From positions 639,501 to 703,500 of the forward strand of contig QEYB01000282.1 of assembly GCA_017562135.1 (NCBI GenBank): DNA of 64,000 bases. Direction: 5' to 3'. Every line of letters starts with the position of its first letter. Within the stretch, counting starts at the first letter, position 1. The notes under the pieces are model-generated. The model searched no databases, was not told where the DNA came from, and worked only from the letters and a program-made list of their open reading frames with translations. Below are positions 38,001 to 50,000 of the stretch, in pieces. The stretch is from Dipylidium caninum. Lineage: Eukaryota > Platyhelminthes > Cestoda > Cyclophyllidea > Dipylidiidae. The position numbers and the translations under genes are program-made.

Positions 38001-41000
38001 CCAGTTCGACGTAATCCTTGTCCACATCCTTCACCGTGGGAACACCAGGCGCATCCGGGGCATCTGAAATATTCAAGAGTCTCACTTATCCTCAATAGAC
38101 GAGGAATAGATATCATAAGTGACAATTGCGAGCGTCAAGCCGAAGTGTAAGGCAAATCGACTCCCTTCTACTTGGGGAATTTAGGCAAGAAGTCCCCACA
38201 GTGGTGGAAGAGCAATGTGGGCAACCGTACCGTATTTTGGCTTGCAGAGAATGGGCCTCAAAATTTCAGCGGGTTCACCGCGGCCGGCCTCATTTTTGGC
38301 GGAGACTCGGAAGACGTACTTCTCGCCCTTCTTCAATCCGCTCACTACGAAGGGGAAAGGGAAAATGAGGATGGAAAATGGTGTCAGGCACAGACAGGGG
38401 TCTTCCGCAACTCACCGGTCGCCTGGTTATCCTTCCCACTCGCGGTGGTGGCTTTTGTCCAGTCGCCTCCTGTGGCTGGCTTGTACTCCACCACGTATCC
38501 GCTAATCTTTCCATTACCCGTCTTCCGAGGTTTCGACCACGACAAGGTTACATTGTCTGAATCCACATCTGTCGCCTCAAGGTCACCCGGTGGACCCGGT
38601 GGAACTGCAATGGAAAAGAAGAGACAACAAATTAGGTACATCTTAGACCGTAAATTAGTGGCTCGACGGATATAACACACTAACCGATGGGATCTTCCGC
38701 GGTTATAGGTTGCGTCGCCTCCAGAGCTTCACCAGGTCCAAATTCATTGGCAGCTCGAACTCGGAAGCGATACTGCTTGCCTGGGGTGAGATCGGTCACG
38801 TCGCATTGAGGCGTACGGACAAAATTACTGACGGGTGTCCATTCACCACTGTTGCCCTCTTGTTTCTCCACAACGTAATTGGTGATCGGTGAGCCACCAT
38901 TGTCCTCAATAAGACGGGAGGGAGTATACAGTCGCTCCCTGGCGATATTAGGCATAATCCTCGTTGAGAACGGTGGGACTTACGAGGGGTGGACTCCATG
39001 TGAGTGTACAACTCTCGGCACGGACATCACTGATGCCCAACGGTCCAACAGGTGCGGAGGGAGGCCCGCGCACGTTGACTTGAATGGCCACTTCGTCTTT
39101 ACCCTTCTCATTCGTCAGTCCAATCACATAACGACCAGTATCCTCCTTCTCTGCCTTTATATCCGTGATAATCACCTCATCGGGTGTCACCTCATACATG
39201 AAACGGCCACTTGGCATTGGGATTGGCTTGCCATCCTGTTGAACGATGTACGAAAAGTGTTCCACGACAGTCGCTTGGCGGAGAGGGGAGAAGACGAGAA
39301 ACAACTCACCTTGGTGACCTCAATGTTGTCTGGCGGTGTACCAGAGTATGGGATGTGCATTTTGAACGGCTTATCCACCACCGCGTTGATGTTGTTCATG
39401 ATGCTCTTGCTGATCTTGGGAGCAGCTAGTTAGAAACCAGAACAAATCAGGTCAGACAGTTCTGGCGGCTACGTAAAAGGCGAATGAGAATTTGTAACTT
39501 ACTGGGTGGGTTCTGAACCTTTACAATTTCTGTGGGGTCGCTCGGCTCACCCTCGCCGGCCAGATTGACTGGGATAATACGGAATTGGAAGTCCTTTCCG
39601 GTGGGGAGATTCTTTACCGTGTAGGAGGTGCTTGTAATTGGTCCGCTACTGGCTCTACGAGGGAGGGGACCAAACGTAATATCCAATCAATATGGACTTG
39701 TGGGATTAGAAGGGTGCTCAAAGTCTCACTTAATCCAATTCCTTTCACCCTTTGGACGCTTTTCCACAATGTATCCGGTAACTGGACCCTTCCGTGGTGG
39801 ATTCCATGACAGGCTGACAGAAGTCTCCGTGGTATCATCGATGTTTGGTTTCTCCATCCCAGAGGGTGGATCTAAAATAGGATTGATGTTTATCGTTACA
39901 TTTTCCTACAGTATTTAAAGCATTCTACCCTCCAGTGTTCCACGGTTCTGCAGAATTTTTACAGTCAGCGACTGTTGGTGGCTCAACAACCTCAGAAGTG
40001 TACCATAATCTATTGGATGGCAGAGTCAACTGGGCGTGCATTAAGAGTGAAGAATATGGGGCACCTCGTCGTCCAATTGTGGCTAAACTCGCTCACCCCT
40101 GTAAAAGGCGTATAGAGTTACATAAGGACAAGTCTTCCCCCTTCCCCTTGTTGGGCGACCAATTAGCGTCGAGGACGCCCTTAGAACTAGCCAATGAAAA
40201 TACGAGGGACTTTAATCTCAATACTGATAACATAAAACTGGCGTTAGTCTCAAAACTCACCGTAGGGATGTCTTGCCTTGATAGCAGCCGTAGTGTGAAG
40301 AGGTTCGCTCGTCCCAATGACATTTTCGGCCATAACGCGAAACTCATACTCCTTTCCAACCTCCAAACCACGAACGGTGGCTGTGGGCGTCTTTAAGAAC
40401 CCGCTGACCTTTTGCCAGCTAGAAGAAAGAAGTGGTTTAACGGTGTTTAGAGAAAATATTAGATAAACGTACTTGTCTGAGCCTTTAGGACGCTTCTCCA
40501 AAATATAATTGGTGACTGGCTCCCCGCCGTCATCCTCCGGAGGCTTCCATTGAAGAGTGATCTCGTCAGCCTTCACTTCCACCGCTTCCAGAGGCCCGGT
40601 CGGTGCTCCAGGAACATCTACAAGTAGCAAGCAGATTAGAGGTGAAGTGGCATTGAACCCCACAAAAGTGTGCCTCTTTACATGAAACCCACCGATGACA
40701 TTGACTTGACAGGAGGAACTCGCCTGTCCCTGATCATTGGCAATACGGATTTGGTAGCGGCCGGTGTTAATGCGACGAGCCTTGGGCACCTTAAGAACAA
40801 AAGTGCCTCCTGGCTCTTGCTCCAGCTCAGCCGTAGGGGTGTTCTCCGAAGGCTTAGGCGGGCCTTCTTCTTCCAGCATCACATTATTCTCACCCGCCCT
40901 CACGGGCTTGTCATTCAACAACCACGTCGCCGTCGGTTTCGGATAGCCGAACCATGCCACAGGCAGGCGCAATTCTTGACCAGCCTGTTGCGCAAACAAA

Positions 41001-44000
41001 GGTCAGTGGAGTAGAGGAGGCGGAAAGAGACAGTCAATGTGAATAGAAATGGACCTTGATTGTGACGTCTTGGAGTCCGCCAACGCCTGTCCCAGGACCA
41101 CCTACTACTCCGTCGTCCGGAGTGGCAATGTGCGGTGCGGTAGGCTTATTCTCCGCCGTGAGAGCGGATGTGGGACGAGTAGGCTCACCCGGACCCTCCT
41201 TATTAACTGCTCTAACACGAAACTGAGCCGTCTCGCCCTCCTTCATGGGCACGAATGCCGAGGGCTCCTTAGTATCCAACACTTGCACCCAATCTCCCTT
41301 TTCATTCTGTTTCTCCACCACATAGCCCGTAACTGGTGCTCCGCCGTCCGATTTTGGCGGTTTCCAGCTCAACTTTGCGCCATTCTTGTTCACTTTGTCC
41401 ACATTCAACTCACTCGGGCTTCCCGGTGGGACTAGAGAAGACCAAAATCACAATTATCATTTTGGTTTAACTCTCATACACAATGGTTATCCTTTTCAAT
41501 GAGGATCGCCAACACTTACAGATCATATCCTTGATCGTATGGGGTTTGTCGAGTTGCGCGAAGGCGCCAGGTCCAGCGTCGTTAACTGCACAGACGCGAA
41601 ACTCGTAAGTCATTCCCTCATCCACATTCGAGATGGTTACCATAGTGCCCGGAATGATATTGCTGGTGGCCGGTTTCCAATCGCCCCTTGGCAGTAGCCG
41701 TTTCTCCAGCTGATAGCCTAAAAAAAGTAAGTAATTGAATAATACCTTATATGCCGCCGTCTTTTTTCGCTCTATGAAAGTAGGATACGGTATCAATCGC
41801 CCATACCCTGAATAGGATTGCCGCCATCACTTTTGGGTGGTTTCCACTCGAAGGTAACCGAACGCTTGTCATAGGTGGGAATTTCGAAGTCCTGTGGCGC
41901 TGAGGGCGGATCGTATGGATTCTTCGCGAGCACTGCATTCTTTGTTTGAACAGGTGCAGACTCGCCGATGTTGTTCACCGCCTTAACTCGGAAGTTGTAA
42001 AGTTGGTTTGGCTGTAGGCCTTTGACCAAGATTTGGTTATCCCTGACTACTCCAGTCACCGCCTCCCAAATGCCCGTAGCTTCGTTGCACTTCTCGACAA
42101 TGTAGTCTGCGATTAAGGAGGCGAAGGGTGGAAAATTTGAGTGGAGGATCGCAGAAGCGGGTGTCGTGGAGAGGGAATAGAACACGCCTACCGGTAATTG
42201 GAGTACCACCGTCGTCTTCTGGTGGTTTCCACTTCAACATACAGTGCTCGGCAAATACATCAAATATTTCTAGATCCCGCGGCGGTTTTGGCTTGTCTGG
42301 AGTGGGGAAAGAAGTAGAGGCGGAATTAATAAGTCTACACCGTCATATGAGCACATTAACAGCAAGTCCCTTGGCGTTAACCGAACAATCGTCTAGTGCG
42401 GATGACTTACTCCACATACCCGGGAAATGTAAAGTGACAAGAGTTGAGGGACCCTTGCCTGAACCTTATAATAAACTGTTCCTCGGATTGTAGAGAACTA
42501 CTTTCTAAACTTTAGTCGAGCACCCCAGTCGAGGAAATACTGGCGACAGTAAAGGGACACTTCTCGCGGCGGGAGATTACTTATTTGTGCTAGCGGGAAG
42601 TTAAAGAGGACCGAGGGCGGCTAAAATCTGTGGCCAAGCTAAGGCTAGTGTCAATGTCACCGTCCACTACTCGGGGCGGTGGACCGCCAAACGGAAAGGA
42701 TGAGATCAATGAAGCTCCCACATTCGAAGTTGTGCCCCGAGTCCATTTTAACCTCTACAAGTGCCTTTCCAGAGACATATTCAGGAAAATAAACAAAGAA
42801 AAGGACGGGTAATGCCCTAAACAGACGCACGGCCATTTTTCTGTGCTACAGGTGGTTTAATCTCAACTTCATGGCTTTCTAACAGTATAGTGACTGCTGC
42901 CAGCTCTTAAGTCTCGTTGAAATGATACCCACCCATGACAATGACATTGATGTCAGCCTCATCCTCGCCGTAGTCATTGCTGAGGTGAACCTTGTACTTT
43001 CCACTGTCTCCACGCACTGTCGATGGAATATCCAGTCCCGTGAGCTCCTCAGTGTCTGTGATCTTCGCGGTCTGCGGCACAGCGCCACCGTCCTTGCTCC
43101 AAGTCACCGTGGGCTTGGGCGCACCCTTAATTGGGATGGGGATGCTCAACGGTTCGCCGACACGCAAACGAATCTCATTGCGTGGACCGAGCAGATCTCG
43201 AAGTCGATTCTTGTCCAACTTTGGCGCCTCTGGAAGAGAAGAGGCAAGGGTTAGGTGGCTTCCAGCACTTGGAGCATAAGTTCTGTCCGTGACACAAGTT
43301 ATTCACCATAAATATACCCTACTGATATTAAATAAGTAGTGTATCATGGTCCAAGACGAAAGCAATTGGGCAACATCTAAATTTAGCGTCTCTCTCCTTC
43401 TCTCAGCTTTTGGAATGCAAGAGTAGGCGACATCTCGGCTTCTGGCACAGGAGATAGAGTAATCTACAGCAATACAGGCGTTACTTCATGAAATTGCAGC
43501 AAAATTAATGTTAGTGTATGGTAAAATACCCAAGGAGTGAACCATTATTCCTCCCTATAAACATGCAGAACTACAACAGAGGAGAAGTTCTTTTGCTGTG
43601 AAGGTGATCTAATGTACAAGAAACTTATGTAGGAAAAACGATAGTCCGCAATTCCACCATATGATGACCATATAAGGCTGATTAATTAAATGACTTTTCT
43701 ACGCTATGAAATATTAACACATCCGCCATATTTACGCGATATTTCGCGGACCGATTATTACAAATTCCTTTTAAAGCAGAATAATGCTATCCAATAAGAG
43801 GCTTTGAATGGCTTAACAGATCTTCAGAAGGTTGTGACTTGTCACTTGTAGCCAAATGTCAAGGGAAATTACTTAGATTGAAAATGTTTAATAATGTGAA
43901 AAAATTGAGTTTTTACTTTCTACTCCTATCCACTGCCCGTCTCACAGTTTCCAACCACGCATTTCCACATGTCTCCTAGCTGGAAAATCGCGGAACCGCT

Positions 44001-47000
44001 AACAAATACTAAACGACCGCTTTGGCAGACTGGGAACTGCATCGTATACAGCTGCGCCGTCCTACCCTATACTGTGACGGGGAATACAAGAAACCTGGTA
44101 AACCCAGGGGCGCGAGAGGGCCTTACTCCATAGGCCCGCAGAGAAAAAGTTGAAACTATTATTTTTGTCTTGAAATGCGACTCTGTCAGCACTACAGGCC
44201 TTGTCTTCTTCTTAGTCCGCACACAGTAGCAGCGAATAGTCGCTATTTGAAGGTGGCCGGTGGGAGCGGAATGCACTGAAGTGAGGACCGGCCTTGCGCT
44301 TCGCCACTTTGGCCCATGGGAATGCACAATAGCCTCTTAAATGACATCCCAACTACGCGCATGTGGGGTGGGCAGGGATGCCATCCCATAGACCGTCATT
44401 TCTGGCTCCCCACCCCAGCCCCTACCCCTCCCCGCCCCCCAACTGCTGGGGCTGTGTGCCACGGTCGCTTCCATTGGTGTGTCCACAATCGATCAGCGAT
44501 TCTACTGGTTTTTGGTGCCACTGTGGCTGTGTACGCACATACACAGGCATACGAACGCACACCGGCTGGCAAGTGTCCATGAAGACGTGGATTATGAAGG
44601 CTGCTGGGCAAAACACACGAATCTCCTGCTCGTCCGCTCACCGCGCCTTCGCGCCACATAGGTTTTCTTCAGTCTGGCGCCTTCACATCGGTGCAGCTCT
44701 ACTCAACCGCTGATGGGCGTTGCCTTAAATCGTGGAAGGACTCGATTTTGGTACTTTTTTCCCGAGACTAGTAATAAAGAAAGTGGTGGAGTTCCAGGTC
44801 TCCGGTAGAGAGACTTCAGTCATATTGCCTTTCCCCGACCATCTCGCTTCACCTATTTTACTGTCTTTCCATCCATGTGTGTGTGCGTGAGGTAGCGTAG
44901 ACTGGTAAGACTGCATGACAATTTGAAAAGGCGGAGCAAATTCAGAAGGAAAGGTGTAACCTGAAACACGAAAAGCACTCAGACTGAGGGGAGCGGAGGT
45001 CAAGTCCGCATTACTTGCGTGACCTCAATGGCCACGCTGAAATATCGTGACCTCACTCTCTTGATCACCTCGCGGTTACTGGTCCAGTCAACGGCTTTTC
45101 TTTCACTGCATCCACATGACGTGACGACGTGATGCCAGAAAGTCGAATTTCTGATGAACAGGGATCCAAGGCAACCCCCCCCTGCCGGTTTAAGCACTCG
45201 ATGGGGCGGGTGGGCAGAGGAATGGAAAACTCACCTCGGCTAGGTTTGGCCGTGACCACATCACTTGGCTCGCTGGGCGGACTCGGTCCCGCCTTGTTGA
45301 CAGCAATCACGCGATACTCGTAGACCCGACCGGCAGTCACAGACCCGTCAGTGTATTCGGGATCGGGAACAGGTTTGAGGGTGATCTTCGTCCACCTATT
45401 TAACTTGGGCTCCTTCCTCTCGACATGGTAGCCGATGATGGGCGCGCCTCCGTCGAAGGCCGGGGGCTCCCACTTTAGGTCAATGCGGTCTTTGTCATGA
45501 TCCACAATCTCTGGTTTGCCCGGAGCCTCGGGCTCATCGTAGGGATTCTTTGCAATGATCTCCATCTCCGACTCCAATGGCGCACTGGTGCCCTGATTGG
45601 AAACGGCGGAGACACGGAACATGTAGCTGTTGCCTTCCACCAGTCTCGGCACCGGACATGTCGTCCCGCGTGACACCTCGGCCACCTTCTCCCAACGGCC
45701 CTTTTTGAGGTCCATTTTCTCCACCAGGTAGTATCTGAAAGTGCACAAACACACAGGTGTAGTAGCGAATTTTTCGGAGGCTGATTACCAGGCCATGTTG
45801 GATGTTGAGCCTCTAAGAAAAAGTGTCAACTTGACTCCAAACAGGTCTTAATTTTAGTTTGAGACTATTAAACGACTCCCAATCTTTTAATACCTACATT
45901 TTGAAGGTGGCCTTCTTGTTCACTTCGTAAAATTTTCCCGTGTTTGTGTCCCATTTCTATTTTCCTTTTTCACCGCAGGCAGATGTTAACAAAACGCAGT
46001 TTATATGTACTTTTCTTAAACGAGTTCACACTGATTCTTAGCGCAGTTCAACAGTATTCACAAAACATTTGTGAGACATTTGGAGATGGAATCACTGATA
46101 CAAAAAACGTTCGGTTATTTATTCAAAAAAAAACACTGTTCCGTCAATTTGAGTATCGTCAAGGCGCCTCGCCTCTAAAATATTAAATTTCATCACCTCC
46201 TCGATATCCACGATATTTCTCCCACCAACAATAACCATCTACGCAATTATAAAGAGTTTTTAGAATAAAAATCCTATTAACCAAAGTAATAGTATGAAAG
46301 ACTGTGTATCGTTTAATAACCCCAAAATTAGAGCTTTTTTCATGAAGGCATAAATTACTTTCTCACACGTTGGTAGAAGAGGAAGTTATTTCTACTGAAT
46401 AAAATAAACAATTGAGAAAATTACTTCTTATCAATGCCCCTTTCGTACTTTCCAACCGCTTAATCCACTGGGCTGGGGAAAAGAAGACAGGAAAGAGTGA
46501 CTTACTGGATGGGCTCCCCGCCGTCATCAGAGGGCGGTTTCCACTTGAGAACACAGGAATTTTTGGTTATGTCTGTAACCTCCAGTGGTCCATTGGGTCG
46601 ACTGGGTTTACCCAAAACCACCACCTCAATGGTCGCCTCATCGGATCCGACCTCGTTGGAGACAACCAACTTGTAGAGTTGGGTGTGTTTCCTTTGCGCG
46701 TCGGTTACTTTTACTCCGGTGTCGCGGTGGTTGAAGATCAACTGGTACTCCCCATTCGATTCAATAGGCTGCATGGGGAAGGGAGGAGGCAATTCACGGA
46801 GGGGGAGAAGGCGGGACGAAGTGGTGTACGACTATGATGCCTTACCGTTTCGCCAGCGAACCACTTCACCTCGGGATCGGGTTCTGCTCTATAACGAAGA
46901 TTCAATTCGAATGGCTGTCCGACCTTCAATTTGACTATCTGGATGGACGACTTGTCGATCCACGGTTTCACTATGACGAGAGAAATTGCAATACAACGTC

Positions 47001-50000
47001 ACTTTGAGTGCACACAAGCGAGTTGGTCTACCGTCCTTTCAGATTGGAGACTCAGCCAAGCAGTAAATAAGCCGCCCCTCTGTGGAACCTGACGAATACG
47101 ACGAGCACATGTACAGTCTAGTGTGTCGCCTCCCACCGTTCGTCCCCTTCTGATGTCTCTTTCCCTCTGTCGCCTCATTACGACGCTCAGGAGATGCCGG
47201 ATGAAAGGGGAAGGTTGAGGGGGGGAGATTGGTAAATTTGGAGCTCTCAAGATGGTGATTTTTTGAGTAAAAATGAGAGAACTCTCTCTTTCTCTCCTTC
47301 TACCTCTACACCCCTGTCTTCCAGCTGACAATCACTTTCCTTTTCCTCTTTCACCTCCTCCGCTTCAAGGGAGGCCGGTCGGAAGGCGGACAGTTAACGA
47401 ATGGGGAAAGGAGAAGGGACCCTACGGGGCGGCAGTAGACACCCGGGACTTTTTTCCCCCTGCAACAATGGCAGTTTGCCATTTAATCGCAGACTGTGGT
47501 TATCGCGCTGACGTTACGATGCCTGACTGGAGAAGTCAAGGTGGTTGGAACACGAGACTGTCCTTGTAGAAGACTTAGAGTGCCAAAGTAACAAAACACC
47601 TAAACTGCCAATGAGATGTTCCATTTGCCTGGCCTAAAATTAACCTGGAAATAGCCGCCGATGACGATGATGACATTAATGATAAGGATGATGATGATAC
47701 TCAGGCGGAGTGACTTACAGAAACGAGGCTTGGCCAACAGGGGAGCTGTCGCCGTACAAGGTTCCGATTTGCCCGCCTTATTGACAGCCATGACACGGAA
47801 CTCGTATGTCTCGCCCTCCTTCCAGGGCACAGAGGCTTTCGTCTCACCCGTCTCCTTCATCGTTAGCCACGGACCCTCGGGATACTTTCGACTCTCGACG
47901 ATATAACTCTTCACCGGGGCGCCATTCTCCTTACGGGGTTTCACCCACTTCAAGTCGACGTGCTTTTCATCGTAGTCGACAACCTGCAGATTGCCGGGCG
48001 GATCTGGCGGATCGCAGATATCGCGAGCCAGAGTGTCCTTCTCCCCCTCCAGATAGTCCGAAGGTCCCTGATCGTTGACTGCTCGTACCCGGAATTTGTA
48101 CCTGTTACCCTCCTTCAGGGGTACCTCACATTTACACTCCTTCACACTTTTCAGTGGCTTCCACTCCCCGCCTTCGGTGATGTCCATAACCTCCACTTCG
48201 TAGTGAGTTATTGGACGGCCACCGTCGTCTTCAGGAGGATCCCACATGAGGGTGCATTTAGTTGCACACAATTCGCAGACATCCAAGGGAGCCTTGGGAG
48301 GCTTCGGACGGTCTGACGGAATGAAAACCGGACAAGTTTACCGAAAAGGCATTGAATATTAACGTACACTTTTGGCTGTGAAGACGTACCGTAGACGTCG
48401 ATTTTAAAGGGAACTTCCACATCGCCCATACTGTTGAATAATTTGAGTTTGTATTCACCAGCGTCTGCCCTATCAGCATCATCTAGTGTGACATTAACCA
48501 TGCCGCTTCTGATCACGGCCTTAAGTTTCACTGTCTCCGGTAGAGGCTGTCCGTTTCGTAGGATTGTCAAATTGGGTACAGGGAAACCTGAAAAAAAGCA
48601 TTCAAAAATGTCCTGCTCCACTTCTGGTTTATTTTTTCTATCACAGTAAAAAAAAGATTTAACAACGTTTAGACCGAGTTCTAACGTCGCATCTTCGAGG
48701 AGGTCAAAGCGGAGGTGATCAGCGGACGGAGATTTGAGCCGCGAGGTCCAAGGGGATGTGGAAAGAAAAATTAAATGGGTTCGTCTAACAGTGTACTCGA
48801 AGAGCCCCAAGTCGACGGCACCAATGGGCCTATGGAAACTTACTCCCAACGGTTCCCGCCCTGGCAGAGCCAACTTGGCGAGGAAGATGGACATCGGCAC
48901 CCTGAGGTCATCGTCTTCTCCAACTTTCCCACCATGGGGAATGACGGCGACAAACCCGCCAGAAGCTGCGTCTATCAACGTTGTTTTCACAAGTGTGGAC
49001 TAACGACGGAACTCCCTGGTGGTGATGAAGGGGAAATGAAGGCAGAAGGAGCATTTCGTGAGCCATACAGTAAGGATTTGTGAGGTCTGAGGATACGTCG
49101 TGTTACCAGATTGAGGGAACCCGACACAAAGACCAGTCATAGTGACAGTGAGTACTAGGGTCTCATGAAGCGTGAGAAATATACTTTTCCACAGGAGTCG
49201 TAGAAGCCCACAAGCTTTATCTACCTAATTCCGCGTCCTCCCCAGCCGGCTCGTGTTCCTCCTTCGAGTGGAGGACGGAGGTGTATTTAGTCCTGACAAT
49301 GATGGAAACCCCCGGGGCAGCTGGGCGCCGGATGGACGCTGAAGCACACAACTGACTGCCTCGGGGTGAGAAGTGGACAGTCGAGACAGAAGAGCGCTAA
49401 ATGCAAGTACGAAGAGCTCACCTTTAAAGGGTATGGCGGAGGCGAATCCGGCACCCTTCTTAAGTTTAGGATAGTCATCGAAATTGGCGAGATCAACCGT
49501 TGGCGGTTTCTCACACTCGGTTACCTAAAATGAGGAGAATAAGTGGATTCAGCTTCATCCCCACGGATTCATCTCACATGCCAGTCACAACTCGGCCACC
49601 CCAGCGGAGGCCTCGGTTGCACTGGGAGGAGAAGGGGAGAAGAAGGCGGATAGACGAGTGGAGGTTGGAAGTGAGAAGAGAGGAAATTTTAGGACAGGCA
49701 GGACCTACCCCGAGTCTACCCTTAGTCTCGTGGTTACCAATTCGACAGGAGTAAACGCCCTCATCAGTCAATTCGAGGGACTTAATGGTGAGGAATAGCG
49801 ACCCTTCAGCCTCTTTTGTCGAAATCCTGTCATTGAAAGTAATCTCCACACCGTCTTTATACCATTTGACTGGATACTTTTTCGGATTGTACGCTCTGCA
49901 CACCAATTCCTTACTCTTCGTCTCAATTCCATTGGTGTCGATGAGGTTCTGCTTAAACTCCACATCCGCTGTAGCCGATCAACCGAAAAGGAGAGGCGCA

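Noticed and set aside
48842..48990. Open frame between the two exons of Ig10 as a constitutive twitchin exon
   Set aside because: Joining 49422 directly to 48587 is in phase and completes a standard Ig; including this piece breaks the phase.
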